Shown one piece after another: positions 17,465 to 27,850 of a stretch of DNA of 64,000 nucleotides. Source of the stretch: Limnohabitans radicicola. Its GTDB lineage: Bacteria; Pseudomonadota; Gammaproteobacteria; Burkholderiales; Burkholderiaceae_C. The stretch covers positions 1,129,688 through 1,193,687 of the forward strand of contig NZ_JACYFT010000001.1 of NCBI RefSeq assembly GCF_014837235.1, in the 5' to 3' direction. Each line of letters opens with the position of its first letter. Position 1 is the stretch's first letter. The notes beneath the pieces were generated by a model, which worked only from the letters and a program-made list of their open reading frames with translations, searched no databases and was not told the origin of the DNA. Position numbers and translations under genes: made by a program.

Positions 17465-18340
17465 TCAATGGGCTTTGGCGCGGGACACCAAAAAGTCGAC
17501 GATGTGGTTGCGCATGTCGTAGTAGCCCGGCAGGTGGTGCAGCTGTGCGCGGGTGCGCTCACGCGGCAGCGGGTTGACCACCACCTCGGCCAAGCCACCG
17601 GGCACATAGCTGCCGCCCGATGCGTTGCCATTGCTCATGAGCAGGATGCGGTCAGACAGCAAAATGGCTTCGTCCACGTCATGCGTGATCATGAAGACCG
17701 TCTGCTGCGTCTGGCGTACGATGCCCATCAGCTCGTCCTGGATCGTGCCGCGTGTCAATGCGTCCAGCGCGCCAAAGGGCTCGTCAAGCAGCAGCATCTT
17801 GGGCTGAATGGCAAAGGCCCGGGCAATGCCCACGCGCTGCTTCATGCCGCCCGAGAGTTGGCTGGGTTTCTTGTCGATGGCGTGCAACAGTCCCACCATA
17901 CCGACGTGCTTTTCCACATGCACATTGACCTGGGGCGTTTTCCATTCAGGCCATTTGGACTTGACGGCGAACGCGATGTTTTGCCGCACCGTGAGCCAGG
18001 GCATGAGTGCGTGGCTTTGGAACACCACACCGCGCTCCAGGCTGGGGCCTGCAATCTCACGCCCGTCCATGAAGGCGTGGCCCTCACTGGCCGTGTCCAG
18101 GCCCGCCAACACGTTCAAGATGGTGGTCTTGCCACAGCCAGAGTGGCCGATGATGCAGACGAACTCGCCCTTGTCGATGTTGAAGGACACGTCCGAAAAC
18201 ACCGGCTTGTCGCTTTGGTAGGCCTTGCCCAGTTTTTCGATTTTGAGGAAAGCGTTCATGGCTTTGGCCTTGGGTTGAGGTGCAAAAGTCTCTGTGGGCA
18301 AAGGTGCGATCAGCTCGCGGTCGCTGGCGTCACTCCACAT
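17465..18340 (-). CDS. Cyanate/nitrate-type ABC transporter ATP-binding protein
   Basis: An ATPase of the NrtD/SsuB/TauB class, 291 residues as listed. Walker A 'GHSGCGKTT', Q-loop 'VVFQSHALMPW', signature 'LSGGMKQRVGIARAF', Walker B 'MLLLDEPFGALD' and the switch histidine 'ITHDVDEA' are all present. The listed ATG at 18340 overlaps the permease gene by 11 bases. A second ATG at 18259 (MNAFLKIEKL) would give a more standard 264-residue protein, and I cannot choose firmly between them. With the permease and binding protein it forms an importer. The adjacent cynS identifies cyanate as the likely substrate; nitrate-type importers look nearly identical. Confidence 0.92.
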   Translation of the reverse strand: MWSDASDRELIAPLPTETFAPQPKAKAMNAFLKIEKLGKAYQSDKPVFSDVSFNIDKGEFVCIIGHSGCGKTTILNVLAGLDTASEGHAFMDGREIAGPSLERGVVFQSHALMPWLTVRQNIAFAVKSKWPEWKTPQVNVHVEKHVGMVGLLHAIDKKPSQLSGGMKQRVGIARAFAIQPKMLLLDEPFGALDALTRGTIQDELMGIVRQTQQTVFMITHDVDEAILLSDRILLMSNGNASGGSYVPGGLAEVVVNPLPRERTRAQLHHLPGYYDMRNHIVDFLVSRAKAH

Positions 18341-19196
18341 AGGTCACCGCCTTTTGCACCTGGGCAAAGGCCAGGTCCAGCAACATGCCGACCACACCGA
18401 TCACCAGCACTGCAAAGATCACGTTGACCAGCGAGAGGTTGTTCCACTCGTTCCACACGAAGTAGCCCACGCCCGTGCCACCCACCAACATCTCGGCGGC
18501 CACGATCACCAACCAGGCGATGCCCATGCTGATGCGCATGCCCGTCACGATGGTGGGCGCTGCGGCAGGCAAGATGACCAAGAAGGCTTTGCGCAACGGC
18601 TGCACTTCCAGTGTGCTGGCCACATTTAGCCAATCGCGCTTGACCGCCGCCACGCCAAAGGCGGTGTTGATCAGCATGGGCCAGACCGAACAGATGAAGA
18701 TGACGAAGATGCCGCTGACTTCTGAGTCTTTCAGCGTGTACAGCGCCAGTGGCATCCACGCCAGCGGGCTGATGGGTTTGAGCACCTGAATGAACGGGTC
18801 AAACGCCTTGCGCATGAGGGGCGACATGCCGATCATGAAACCCACAGGCAGCGCCACCAGCACGGCCAGGAAAAAGCCCAGGCCCACACGGCCCAGCGAA
18901 TGCGCCAGCTGGATGCCGATGCCTTTGTCGTTGGGGCCTTTGTCATAGAAGGGGTCGGCCAGATGCCCGATCATGGCCTTGCCCACTTCGATGGGCGGCG
19001 GAAATCCGGTGCTTTTGACGGCGCCCGGGTCCTTACCCATCATCTTCTGGTACTCGATCTCTTCGGCGCTCATGCCCGCCTTGGCGGCGGCGCCTACCGA
19101 GGGCGCCGTGGCCGACAGCTGCCAGGCCCCCAGAAAGACCAGGAACATGAGCAGCGAGACCATGGCCGCGCGCAAATTCAGGTGCGTGGTTTTCAT
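18330..19196 (-). CDS. Cyanate/nitrate-type ABC transporter permease
   Basis: A 288-residue inner-membrane permease of the NrtB/SsuC family. An N-terminal helix ('MVSLLMFLVFLGAWQLSA') precedes a periplasmic segment and five further helices. The ATPase-contacting EAA loop is seen as 'AFLVILPAAAPTIVTGMRISMGIAWLVIV'. The periplasmic stretch 'EEIEYQKMMGKDPGAVKSTGFPPP' resembles that of NrtB-like permeases next to cyanase genes. It sits six bases after the binding-protein gene and overlaps the ATPase gene, so all three are co-translated. Confidence 0.92.
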   Translation of the reverse strand: MKTTHLNLRAAMVSLLMFLVFLGAWQLSATAPSVGAAAKAGMSAEEIEYQKMMGKDPGAVKSTGFPPPIEVGKAMIGHLADPFYDKGPNDKGIGIQLAHSLGRVGLGFFLAVLVALPVGFMIGMSPLMRKAFDPFIQVLKPISPLAWMPLALYTLKDSEVSGIFVIFICSVWPMLINTAFGVAAVKRDWLNVASTLEVQPLRKAFLVILPAAAPTIVTGMRISMGIAWLVIVAAEMLVGGTGVGYFVWNEWNNLSLVNVIFAVLVIGVVGMLLDLAFAQVQKAVTYVE

Positions 19197-19202
19197 GGCA
19201 GC

Positions 19203-20609
19203 TCAACCCATCTTGTGGAGCGCAAAGCTCTTGAGGTATTCCTCGGGTTTGGCCGGATCAAACTCCTTGCCCATGATCTTGTGCTTGGGGTAAGGCGTGG
19301 TGGCGGCAAAGTCCTGGCCCAACGCCTTCATGTGCTTGCGCGCATCGGTGATCAGGAAGACTTTTTCAGCGATCTGTTTGTAGTCCACGTTGCCCTTGAT
19401 GTAACCCCAACGCTTCATCTGCGTGAGCATCCACACCGCCATGCTCTGCCAGGGCATGGGGTCAAAGTCGGCGCGGTCAGGCACGTTTTGCACCTTGCCC
19501 AGGCCGTCGGCAAACTTGCCCGTCAGCACCTGACTGAGCACCGCCTCGGGTTGGTTGAGGTACTGCGCAGGCGCGATGACCTTGGCGATCAGCTCGCGGT
19601 TGCCTGGCTGGCGCGCCATGGCCGCCGCCGTGAGCACCGCGCGGTAGAGCGCCGCAAAGGTGTTGGGGTTCTTCTGGATGAACTCGGTGCTGGTGCCAAA
19701 GGCACAGCAAGGATGGCCACTCCACAGATCCTTGGTCAGCATGTGGATGAAGCCAACTTCGTCGAACACCGCTCGCTGGTTGAACGGATCGGGGCCGAGG
19801 AAGCCGTCGATGTTGCCCGAGCGCAGGTTGGCCACCATCTCTGGCGGTGGCACCACGCGGATCTGCACATCGGTGTCGGGGTTGATGCCGTTTTCTGCCA
19901 GGTAGTACCGCAGCAGGAAGTTGTGCATCGAGTAGTCAAAGGGCACGGCGAACTTGAAGCCCTTCCAGTTTTTCGGATCGCGGTTGTTCTTGTGTTTGAC
20001 AGCCAGCGTGATCGCCTGACCGTTGACGTTTTGAATGGTGGCCACGTTCATGGGCGTGGCGTTGGAGCCCAGCCCCATGCTGATGGCCAGTGGCATGGGC
20101 GACAAGAAATGCGTGGCGTCGTATTCCTTGTTGATCATCTTGTCGCGGATCAAGGCCCAACCGGCGGTCTTGGTGACTTCAACATCCAATCCCTGCTTGC
20201 TGTAAAAGCCCAGGGGGTGGGCCATGATCAGCGGCGTAGCGCAGGTGATCGGGATGAAGCCGATCTTGAGGCTGGTTTTTTCGAGCGGACCTTTTTCCTG
20301 CGCCATGGCCTGCAAGCTGGCCACGGGCAGCACGCTGGCGATGGCCGCCATGGCCGTCTTCTTGCCCACGGCGCGCAAGAACATGCGGCGCTCGTGGTCG
20401 TGCGGGAACAAGGACTTGACCAGCGTGGCCTCGATGAATTCCTGGCTGTAGGCCTCAAACTCGGCCGTTTCGGAACGCGCACGCAATTGGGCCGCTGCCG
20501 CATCGGCCACCACCTCGGCATGGTGGTCTGCGGGCGAATGGTCGCGGCCGCAGCTGCATTTGAGCATCAGGGGGCGGTCGGCGTTGTACGGATCAAAGAA
20601 TTCAGACAT
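19203..20609 (-). CDS. NrtA/CmpA-type cyanate ABC transporter substrate-binding protein
   Basis: A 468-residue binding protein of the NrtA/CmpA family. It begins with an unusual cytoplasmic-looking stretch bearing 'CSCGRDHSPADHH', a compact Cys/His cluster. A twin-arginine-type signal then appears internally ('HERRMFLRAVGKKTAMAAIASVLPVASLQAMAQ', split here only for description) at ~90-125. The ligand-binding domain follows with 'LKIGFIPITCATPLIMAHPLGFY' and 'NGQAITLAVKHKNNRDPKNWKG'. The long N-terminal extension before the signal is seen in several NrtA relatives; its role is not known to me. The first position in the cyn operon and the linked cynS point to cyanate. Confidence 0.9.
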   Translation of the reverse strand: MSEFFDPYNADRPLMLKCSCGRDHSPADHHAEVVADAAAAQLRARSETAEFEAYSQEFIEATLVKSLFPHDHERRMFLRAVGKKTAMAAIASVLPVASLQAMAQEKGPLEKTSLKIGFIPITCATPLIMAHPLGFYSKQGLDVEVTKTAGWALIRDKMINKEYDATHFLSPMPLAISMGLGSNATPMNVATIQNVNGQAITLAVKHKNNRDPKNWKGFKFAVPFDYSMHNFLLRYYLAENGINPDTDVQIRVVPPPEMVANLRSGNIDGFLGPDPFNQRAVFDEVGFIHMLTKDLWSGHPCCAFGTSTEFIQKNPNTFAALYRAVLTAAAMARQPGNRELIAKVIAPAQYLNQPEAVLSQVLTGKFADGLGKVQNVPDRADFDPMPWQSMAVWMLTQMKRWGYIKGNVDYKQIAEKVFLITDARKHMKALGQDFAATTPYPKHKIMGKEFDPAKPEEYLKSFALHKMG

Positions 20610-20723
20610 GGCAACCTCGTGGATGAAAGATGCCTGTCACCTTGCAAGCTGCGGGCCAGAAAATGCCACCCCCGTGGCCAACCGGTTGACTTGCGCAAAA
20701 TCGCGATGCCGTTGTCGATGCGG

Positions 20724-20741
20724 TGTAGGGCTGCCCCTACA
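20724..20741. promoter_or_regulatory. Inverted repeat in the cyn operon promoter region (candidate response-regulator site)
   Basis: TGTAGGG-CTGC-CCCTACA is a perfect 7-base inverted repeat located 115-132 bases upstream of the binding-protein start and 30 bases after the response regulator stop. LuxR/NarL-type regulators bind such short dyads, and one is encoded immediately upstream. No clear core promoter was identified in the 160-base gap. Confidence 0.4.
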
Positions 20742-20770
20742 TCTCCCGCACGCCAGGCACCACAAGTGCC

Positions 20771-21451
20771 TCAGTTCCTGGGGGCTCCGGGACCATGGCC
20801 ATGGCTTTGCGCATACAAGGCCAGCTCCACATCGTTCTTGGTCCCGGTCTTTTCGAGGATGCGTGCACGGTAAGTGCTCACCGTGTTGGGTGCCAGATTG
20901 AGCTGCGCACCAATTTCGCTCACTGTGCGGCCCTGGGTCAACAAAAGGTAGACCTGGTGCTCGCGGTGCGAGAGCAACTCGATCCCGGTTTTGGTGCGTC
21001 CCAGGCTGACCAGGCTGGCCAAGGCCTCGGCAGTGGCGGGCGTGACATGCATGCCCCCGGCAGCGACACGGTGCAAAGCCGCCAGAAGTTCATCGGGGTC
21101 GGTGCTTTTGTTCAGGTAACCCGAAGCGCCCAACTTGATGCAGCGCACCGCGTATTGTTTTTCGGGGTAAGTGCTGAGCATGAGCACAGGCAGTTCAGGC
21201 CAGCTCTTACGCAAAACCTGCAACACGTCCAGACCGTCCATGCCAGGCAAGGCGATGTCCAAAAGCACCACGTCGATGCCCAGGGGACCTTGCAGCTTTT
21301 GGACTTCATCGAGTACGGCAGGACCGGTGTCGGCTTCGGCCACCACCTGAACCTGCGGGTCATCAGCCAACACCATCTTGAGGCCCTCGCGCACGATCTT
21401 GTGGTCATCGCCCAGCAACACGCGCAGTGCCCCCCGAGTGGTCGTCATCAT
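20771..21451 (-). CDS. NarL/LuxR-family response regulator
   Basis: A 226-residue two-component regulator. The receiver domain (~8-125) has the acidic pair 'GDDHKIV' and the phosphoacceptor Asp in 'VVLLDIALPGMDGLDVL', with the conserved Lys in 'YLNKSTD'. The C-terminal LuxR helix-turn-helix reads 'LSHREHQVYLLLTQGRTVSEIGAQLNLAPNTVSTYRARILEK'. Its start overlaps the stop of a PAS histidine kinase (ATGA), forming a cognate pair. The pair lies directly upstream of the cyanate operon on the same strand, and a palindrome sits between them, so control of cyanate or nitrogen uptake is a reasonable inference. Confidence 0.92.
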   Translation of the reverse strand: MMTTTRGALRVLLGDDHKIVREGLKMVLADDPQVQVVAEADTGPAVLDEVQKLQGPLGIDVVLLDIALPGMDGLDVLQVLRKSWPELPVLMLSTYPEKQYAVRCIKLGASGYLNKSTDPDELLAALHRVAAGGMHVTPATAEALASLVSLGRTKTGIELLSHREHQVYLLLTQGRTVSEIGAQLNLAPNTVSTYRARILEKTGTKNDVELALYAQSHGHGPGAPRN

Positions 21452-22650
21452 GGCTGCACCTGCGGCAAGGGCATGGACAAGCGCATGCAGGTGCCCCGTC
21501 CCGGCTGACTGTCGACCTCGATCAGGCCCCCAAAGTGGCGTGCCCGCTCACGCATGCCCATGATGCCGTACGCCTGAGGCGACTCAAACGCTTGCGGTAA
21601 GGCACCGCAGCCGTCGTCCTCCACAGACAGATGGAGCCAGCCCTCGCGCAGGGCGATGTCGATGTCAACCGTGCGCGCCCGGGCGTGCCGACCCACGTTG
21701 CTGAGCATTTCCTGAAAGATGCGGAACACCGCCATGGCCATGGGCTCGGGCAATTCAATGCGCTCATTGACCTCCATGCGCCACTGCAGCCGCTGCTCGG
21801 CCGATTGGACAAACTCTTGCGCTTGCCACTCCAGTGCGCCCCAGAGGCCCTGGTGGTCCAGGATGCTGGGGCGCAGATCGGTGATGATGCGGCCCACATT
21901 GACGACCGCGTTCTCAATCAGGCGGCTCATGTTCTGACACTTGCCCCGCATCTTCTCGCGCATGGCTTGGGCTTCTTCGGCCACCCGCTGCTCCTGCTCG
22001 GACAGGCGCTTGTCCAGCCAGCCCACATCCATCTTGAGAGCAACCAGCAAGCTGCCCAGCTCGTCGTGCACCTCACGCGCGATGCGGGTGCGCTCTTCTT
22101 CGCGCACCGCATCGGACCAGGCCGCCAGTTCGCGCAGTTGCTGCAAAGCGGTTTCAAGCGCATGGGTGCGTTCGGTCACGCGCAGCTCCAGGTCGTTTTT
22201 CGCCTGGTGCAAAGCCTCTTGTGCGCGCTTGCGCTCGGTGATGTCGACAAAGGTGACCACTGCTCCACGCACGACACCGTTGTCAAAAACCGGGTAGCTC
22301 GAATACTCCACGGGAAAGCTGCTGCCGTCCTGCCGCCAGAACACTTCCGTGTCGATGCGGCACGAGTTGCCTTGGCGGAAAGCGTTGTAGATGGGGCAGT
22401 CGTCCATCGGGTAATGTGCCCCGCCCGCATGCGAATGGTGGGTCAGGATGTGCATGTTCTGCCCCAGCACCTGTTGCGGCTCAAAACCGATCATCCGGGC
22501 CCCTGCCGGGTTGATGAAGACGCACAGACCTTCCAGGTCTACGCCAAAAACCCCTTCGCCGGTCGAAGCGAGCATGAGACCCAGCGGGTCACGCCAGGCG
22601 TCGGCCACGCCCAGGCCCGGGGGTTGAAGCTTGTGGAGGTCTGTACACAT
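21448..22650 (-). CDS. PAS-domain sensor histidine kinase (HisKA_3 type)
   Basis: About 400 residues, apparently soluble. A PAS domain (~22-145, 'STGEGVFGVDLEGLCVFINPAGARMIGF') contains extra cysteine/histidine residues ('HHSHAGGAHYPMDDCPIY'). A coiled segment 'QEALHQAKNDLELRVTERTHALETALQQL' follows, then a HisKA_3 dimerisation domain with phosphorylated His in 'REVHDELGSLLVALK' and an ATPase domain with 'NVGRHARARTVDI' and 'VEDDGCGALP'. Lack of membrane helices implies a cytoplasmic signal. The listed GTG start at 22719 adds 23 unlikely residues; ATG 22650 is preferred, though neither has a good ribosome-binding site. It pairs with the response regulator that overlaps its end. Confidence 0.88.
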   Translation of the reverse strand: MCTDLHKLQPPGLGVADAWRDPLGLMLASTGEGVFGVDLEGLCVFINPAGARMIGFEPQQVLGQNMHILTHHSHAGGAHYPMDDCPIYNAFRQGNSCRIDTEVFWRQDGSSFPVEYSSYPVFDNGVVRGAVVTFVDITERKRAQEALHQAKNDLELRVTERTHALETALQQLRELAAWSDAVREEERTRIAREVHDELGSLLVALKMDVGWLDKRLSEQEQRVAEEAQAMREKMRGKCQNMSRLIENAVVNVGRIITDLRPSILDHQGLWGALEWQAQEFVQSAEQRLQWRMEVNERIELPEPMAMAVFRIFQEMLSNVGRHARARTVDIDIALREGWLHLSVEDDGCGALPQAFESPQAYGIMGMRERARHFGGLIEVDSQPGRGTCMRLSMPLPQVQP

Positions 22651-22741
22651 GCGGAGGCACAAGCAAACGCTATGCCAAATAGCTTGCTGCCGCCCATCGG
22701 GGGAGCGCCTCCCAAACACTTTGAGTGCTGGCAGGCAAGGC

Positions 22742-23890
22742 TCACATCGCCCGCGAAATCACCTCTTTCATGATTTCGCTGGTGCCGCCATAGATGCGCT
22801 GGATGCGGGCGTCGGTGTACATGCGGCCGATCAGGTACTCGTTCATGTAGCCGTAGCCACCAAAGAGCTGCAGGCAGGTGTCAATCACGCGGCCTTGCGC
22901 TTCCGAGCCCCAGAGCTTGGCCATGGACGCGGTGGCGGTGTCCAGCTTGCCCGCCACCAGGTCTTCGACGCAGCGGTCGATGAAGGCACGGCCCACCTGG
23001 ATTTCTGTGGCCACTTCGGCCAGCTTGAACTTGGTGTTCTGGAAGTCGGCCACCGTCTGGCCAAAGGCCTGGCGTTCGCGCACGTAGTCGAGCGTGATCT
23101 GGTACGCCCCTTCCATCGCCGCCAAAGCCGTGAGGCCGATGATGAGCCGCTCGTAGGGCAGGTCGGCCATGAGTTGGAAGAAGCCCTGCCCCTCCTTGCC
23201 ACCCAAGAGCTGCTCCGCGCCCACGCGCACATCGTCAAAAAACAGCTCGGAGGTGTCCTGGGCCTTGAGGCCAATCTTGTCGAGCACCCGGCCCACGCGA
23301 TAGCCGGGACAGTTTTCGGTCTCGACGATCAGGATGGACGTGCCCTTGGCGCCCAGGCCCGGATCGGTCTTGACCACCACCAGCACCACCCCGGCCAGAA
23401 AGCCATTGCTGATGAAGGTCTTGGAGCCATTGATCAGATAACCGCTGTCGGTGCGCTCGGCGCGGGTGCGGATGCCCTGCAGGTCTGAGCCGGTGCCGGG
23501 CTCGGTCATGGCAATCGCCCCCACCAACTCGCCCGTGGCCATGCGCGGCAGGTAGCGGCGTTTTTGTTCTTCGGTGCCGTGGTTCAAGAAGTAATGCGCC
23601 ACGATGGAGTGCACCGACGAGTTCATGCCTGTCAGGCTGCGGCGGGCCATTTCTTCATAGAGCACGGCTTCGTGACGGAAGTCTCCACCGCCGCCGCCCC
23701 ACGATTCAGGGATATCGGTGCACAAAAGGCCAAGGGCCCCGGCTTTGCGCCACATCTCATGGCCAACGTGGCCGCGCTTGCGGGCGGCCTCGTCCTCGGG
23801 CTGCATTTCTTCTTCGAGGAACCGGACCACGGTGTCGCGGTACTGGTCCAGATCGGGGTCGGTCCAGGAACGGCGGAACTGAATGGGCAT
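22742..23890 (-). CDS. Acyl-CoA dehydrogenase (long-chain/isovaleryl-type active site)
   Basis: A 382-residue flavoprotein catalysing alpha,beta-desaturation of an acyl-CoA, passing electrons to ETF. FAD-binding and substrate motifs are present: 'AIAMTEPGTGSDLQGI', 'GSKTFISNG' and 'QLFGGYGYMNEYLIGRMYTDARIQRIYGGTSEI'. The usual C-terminal catalytic Glu (YEGT) is replaced by Gly here (YGGT), while 'LPYERLIIGL' supplies the alternative Glu found in long-chain and isovaleryl dehydrogenases, so the enzyme should be active. Chain-length specificity cannot be read. It stands between the histidine kinase and the MetH N-terminal half, without an obvious partner. Confidence 0.93.
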   Translation of the reverse strand: MPIQFRRSWTDPDLDQYRDTVVRFLEEEMQPEDEAARKRGHVGHEMWRKAGALGLLCTDIPESWGGGGGDFRHEAVLYEEMARRSLTGMNSSVHSIVAHYFLNHGTEEQKRRYLPRMATGELVGAIAMTEPGTGSDLQGIRTRAERTDSGYLINGSKTFISNGFLAGVVLVVVKTDPGLGAKGTSILIVETENCPGYRVGRVLDKIGLKAQDTSELFFDDVRVGAEQLLGGKEGQGFFQLMADLPYERLIIGLTALAAMEGAYQITLDYVRERQAFGQTVADFQNTKFKLAEVATEIQVGRAFIDRCVEDLVAGKLDTATASMAKLWGSEAQGRVIDTCLQLFGGYGYMNEYLIGRMYTDARIQRIYGGTSEIMKEVISRAM

Positions 23891-24005
23891 GGCGGACTTT
23901 CAGATCAAGAGAACACGGTCTCCATTGTGCAAGCCCCGCGCCCGCCTGGCAGTCACCTTTGCCCAGGGGAAGACCCGCAGCGCCAACCGAGCGCGCGGGC
24001 TTGGG

Positions 24006-25052
<1,047 letters not shown>

Positions 25053-25088
25053 GGCCCCTATTGTAAAAGTCCGGGCTTCAGGTCTTTT

Positions 25089-25808
25089 TCAGGCTTTTTG
25101 GTAACGCTCAAAGCCCGCGGCCCTGAGCTGGCAAGCCGGGCACTGGCCGCAGCCATAACCCCAGGCGTGGCGCTGCGTGCGCTCACCCAGGTAGCAGGTG
25201 TGGCTGTGCTCAACAACCAGATCCACCAGCGCCTGACCGCCACCCGAGGCATCGGCGCGCTGGCCCAAGTCATAAGCCAGTTGCCAGGTCTGGGCCTTGT
25301 CGATCCACATGAGCGGTGTCTCGATGAGCAGCTTGCGGTCCATGCCCAGCGACAAGGCGACCTGCATGGCCTTCATGGTGTCGTCGCGGCAGTCGGGGTA
25401 ACCTGAAAAGTCGGTCTCGCACACCCCCGTGACGATGACCTGCAAGCCCCGGCGGTAGGCCAGCGCAGCCGCCAACGTGAGGAACAACAGATTGCGGCCC
25501 GGCACAAAGGTGTTGGGCAGGCCCGAACTTTCCATCGCGATCGCGGTGTCACGGGTCAAAGACGTTTCGCTGATTTGGCCCAGGATGCCGGCATCCAGCA
25601 GGTGATCCTCGCCCATTTTGTCGGCCCAAGCCGGGAAGCGGCTCTGGACCGCAGCCAGCACGTTCAGGCGGGCGTCCAGCTCCACCTTGTGGCGTTGGCC
25701 GTAATCAAACGCCAGGGTTTCGACCCGCTCGTAGCGGGCCAAGGCATGGGCCAGGCAGGTGGTGGAGTCCTGACCACCGGAGAACAAGACAAGGGCGGAG
25801 GTGTGCAT
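25089..25808 (-). CDS. queC: 7-cyano-7-deazaguanine synthase QueC
   Basis: A 239-residue enzyme that makes preQ0 from 7-carboxy-7-deazaguanine, ammonia and ATP for queuosine tRNA modification. The PP-loop '[12 protein letters not shown]' lies at the N terminus, and the zinc-binding cysteines lie at the end in '[25 protein letters not shown]'. ATG 25808 is chosen; the ORF-track start adds 27 residues lying in the divergent recQ promoter region. It leads a probable two-gene transcript with the MetH homocysteine domain and diverges from recQ with 40 bases between starts. Confidence 0.96.
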   Translation of the reverse strand: MHTSALVLFSGGQDSTTCLAHALARYERVETLAFDYGQRHKVELDARLNVLAAVQSRFPAWADKMGEDHLLDAGILGQISETSLTRDTAIAMESSGLPNTFVPGRNLLFLTLAAALAYRRGLQVIVTGVCETDFSGYPDCRDDTMKAMQVALSLGMDRKLLIETPLMWIDKAQTWQLAYDLGQRADASGGGQALVDLVVEHSHTCYLGERTQRHAWGYGCGQCPACQLRAAGFERYQKA

Positions 25809-25848
25809 GGGCGGCAATGGTAATCGGTAGCGCACAATATCGGCTGTT

Positions 25849-27747
25849 TTGCCGTCACAGAGTCCCTTTTTGTCCCCCCACCTGCCCATCCTGCGCGAAG
25901 TTTTTGGCTACGACGCCTTTCGCGGTCCGCAGCAAGCCATCATCGACCATGTGGCTGCGGGCGGTGATGCACTGGTGCTCATGCCCACTGGCGGCGGCAA
26001 ATCGCTGTGCTACCAGATCCCGGCGATTGCGCGCCAGCGGGCGGGCCACGGCATCACGGTGGTGGTCTCGCCCCTGATCGCGCTGATGCATGACCAGGTG
26101 GGTGCGCTGCACGAAGCGGGCGTGAACGCGGCTTTCCTCAACTCGACCCTCACCAGCGACGAAGCCAGCGACATTGAACGCCGCCTGCTGCGCGGCGAAA
26201 TCACCCTGCTGTACGCCGCGCCCGAACGCGTGACCAACGCCCGCTTTCTGGCGCAGATGGATTCGCTGCTCGAGCGCGGGCTGTTGAGCCTGTTTGCCAT
26301 CGACGAAGCGCATTGCGTGAGCCAGTGGGGCCACGACTTCCGCCCCGAGTACCGGGGCTTGGCGGTGCTGCACGAACGCTACCCCAGCGTGCCGCGTGTG
26401 GCGCTCACGGCCACGGCCGATGCGCTGACGCGTGCTGACATCGTCGAGCGGCTGCAACTGGAAAGCGCACAGCTGTTCATCAGCAGCTTTGACAGGCCCA
26501 ACATCCGCTACACCATCGTCGAGAAAAAAGACGCCAGCACGCAGCTGCTGCGCTTCATCGAGCGCGAGCACCCCGAAGAAGCGGGCGTGGTCTATTGCCA
26601 GTCGCGCAAGCGGGTCGAAGAAATCGCCGCCATGCTGGTTGAAGCCGGAGTGCGTGCGCTGCCCTACCACGCGGGCCTGGACGCAGCGGTGCGTCAGCGC
26701 CACCAGAACGAATTCCTGCGCGAAGAGGGTGTGGTGATGGTCGCCACCATCGCGTTCGGCATGGGCATCGACAAACCCGATGTGCGTTTTGTGGCGCACC
26801 TGGACATGCCCAAGAACATCGAAGGCTACTACCAGGAGACGGGCCGCGCCGGGCGCGATGGCCTGGCGTCGGACGCCTGGATGGCCTATGGCCTGCAGGA
26901 CGTGGTCAACCAGCGCCGCATGATCGACGAGAGCCCGGCGGGCGAAGAGTTCAAGCAGGTCATGCGCGGCAAACTCGACGCGCTGCTGGGTCTGGCCGAA
27001 GCGACCGACTGCCGCCGCGTGCGCTTGCTCAGCTACTTTGGCGAGACCTACGCAGGCCAGCAGGACAGCACACAAGGCATTTACATGCCGTATTGCGGCA
27101 ACTGCGACAACTGCCTGAATCCGCCCGAGGTGTGGGACGGCACCGACGCGGCGCGCAAGCTGCTGTCGACCGTGTACCGCTGCCACCAGAGCAGCGGCCA
27201 CAACTTTGGCGCAGGCCACACCATGGACATCGTGCGGGGCAAGAAGACCGACAAGGTGGTGCAGCGCGGCCATGAAACGCTGAGCACCTTTGGTGTGGGC
27301 GCGGACTACAGCGAACAGCAATTGCGCGCCGTGATGCGCCAGCTGATCGCCATTGGCGCACTGCACGTGCACACCGAAGACGGTTTCAGCACCCTGCACC
27401 TGACCGAAGGCTCACGCGCTGTGCTGCGCGGCGAGGTGGCGGTGCAACTGCGAGAAAGCACCAGCCAGCGCGCCGACAAACGCAGCCGCTCGCGCAGCGC
27501 GCCCAGCCCGGCGGCGGCCAACCTGGGGCAGGATGCGATGGTGCGCTACATCAACCTCAAAGCATGGCGCGCCGAAGTGGCCAAAGAGCACAACCTGCCC
27601 GCGTATGTGATCTTCCACGACGCCACACTGGCCGCCATCGCCGAAGCCGCGCCGCAAACCCTTGCCGACCTGCAAGGCATCAGCGGTCTGGGCGTCAAAA
27701 AACTCGAAGCCTACGGCGCGCAGGTGCTGAAGGTCTGCCAAGACTGA
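25849..27747 (+). CDS. recQ: ATP-dependent DNA helicase RecQ
   Basis: A 632-residue RecQ helicase acting in recombination repair and fork restart. Order: helicase core with Walker A '[15 protein letters not shown]' (~45), '[18 protein letters not shown]' carrying the DEAH-type motif II and aromatic-rich loop, a second RecA domain with '[17 protein letters not shown]', an RQC region with the zinc cysteines '[15 protein letters not shown]' and a C-terminal HRDC domain (~545-630). No ATG is available ahead of the conserved N terminus. The gene seems to start at TTG 25849, or at a second TTG eight codons on. A His-poor, Ser/Arg-rich linker '[14 protein letters not shown]' joins RQC and HRDC. Confidence 0.95.
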   Translation: MPSQSPFLSPHLPILREVFGYDAFRGPQQAIIDHVAAGGDALVLMPTGGGKSLCYQIPAIARQRAGHGITVVVSPLIALMHDQVGALHEAGVNAAFLNSTLTSDEASDIERRLLRGEITLLYAAPERVTNARFLAQMDSLLERGLLSLFAIDEAHCVSQWGHDFRPEYRGLAVLHERYPSVPRVALTATADALTRADIVERLQLESAQLFISSFDRPNIRYTIVEKKDASTQLLRFIEREHPEEAGVVYCQSRKRVEEIAAMLVEAGVRALPYHAGLDAAVRQRHQNEFLREEGVVMVATIAFGMGIDKPDVRFVAHLDMPKNIEGYYQETGRAGRDGLASDAWMAYGLQDVVNQRRMIDESPAGEEFKQVMRGKLDALLGLAEATDCRRVRLLSYFGETYAGQQDSTQGIYMPYCGNCDNCLNPPEVWDGTDAARKLLSTVYRCHQSSGHNFGAGHTMDIVRGKKTDKVVQRGHETLSTFGVGADYSEQQLRAVMRQLIAIGALHVHTEDGFSTLHLTEGSRAVLRGEVAVQLRESTSQRADKRSRSRSAPSPAAANLGQDAMVRYINLKAWRAEVAKEHNLPAYVIFHDATLAAIAEAAPQTLADLQGISGLGVKKLEAYGAQVLKVCQD

Positions 27748-27850
27748 ACCCCCTTGTGCGGGTCAGCCCACAGACAGGCCCGGCACCCGCCATTACGCTG
27801 GCCTTGCGCGGATCTTTGACCGCATGCATTCACCGCACAAGGAGCCTGTC

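Noticed and set aside
18900-20873. A 657-residue plus-strand ORF across the cyn permease and binding protein genes
   Set aside because: Shadow of the minus-strand genes with no family motif and no ribosome-binding site.
23891-24005. GC-rich hairpin after the MetH homocysteine-half gene as a terminator
   Set aside because: The stem is short with a large loop and no T tract; evidence too weak to list.
25855-27399. A 514-residue minus-strand ORF opposite recQ
   Set aside because: Shadow frame of recQ; Ala/His/Gln-rich with no domain.
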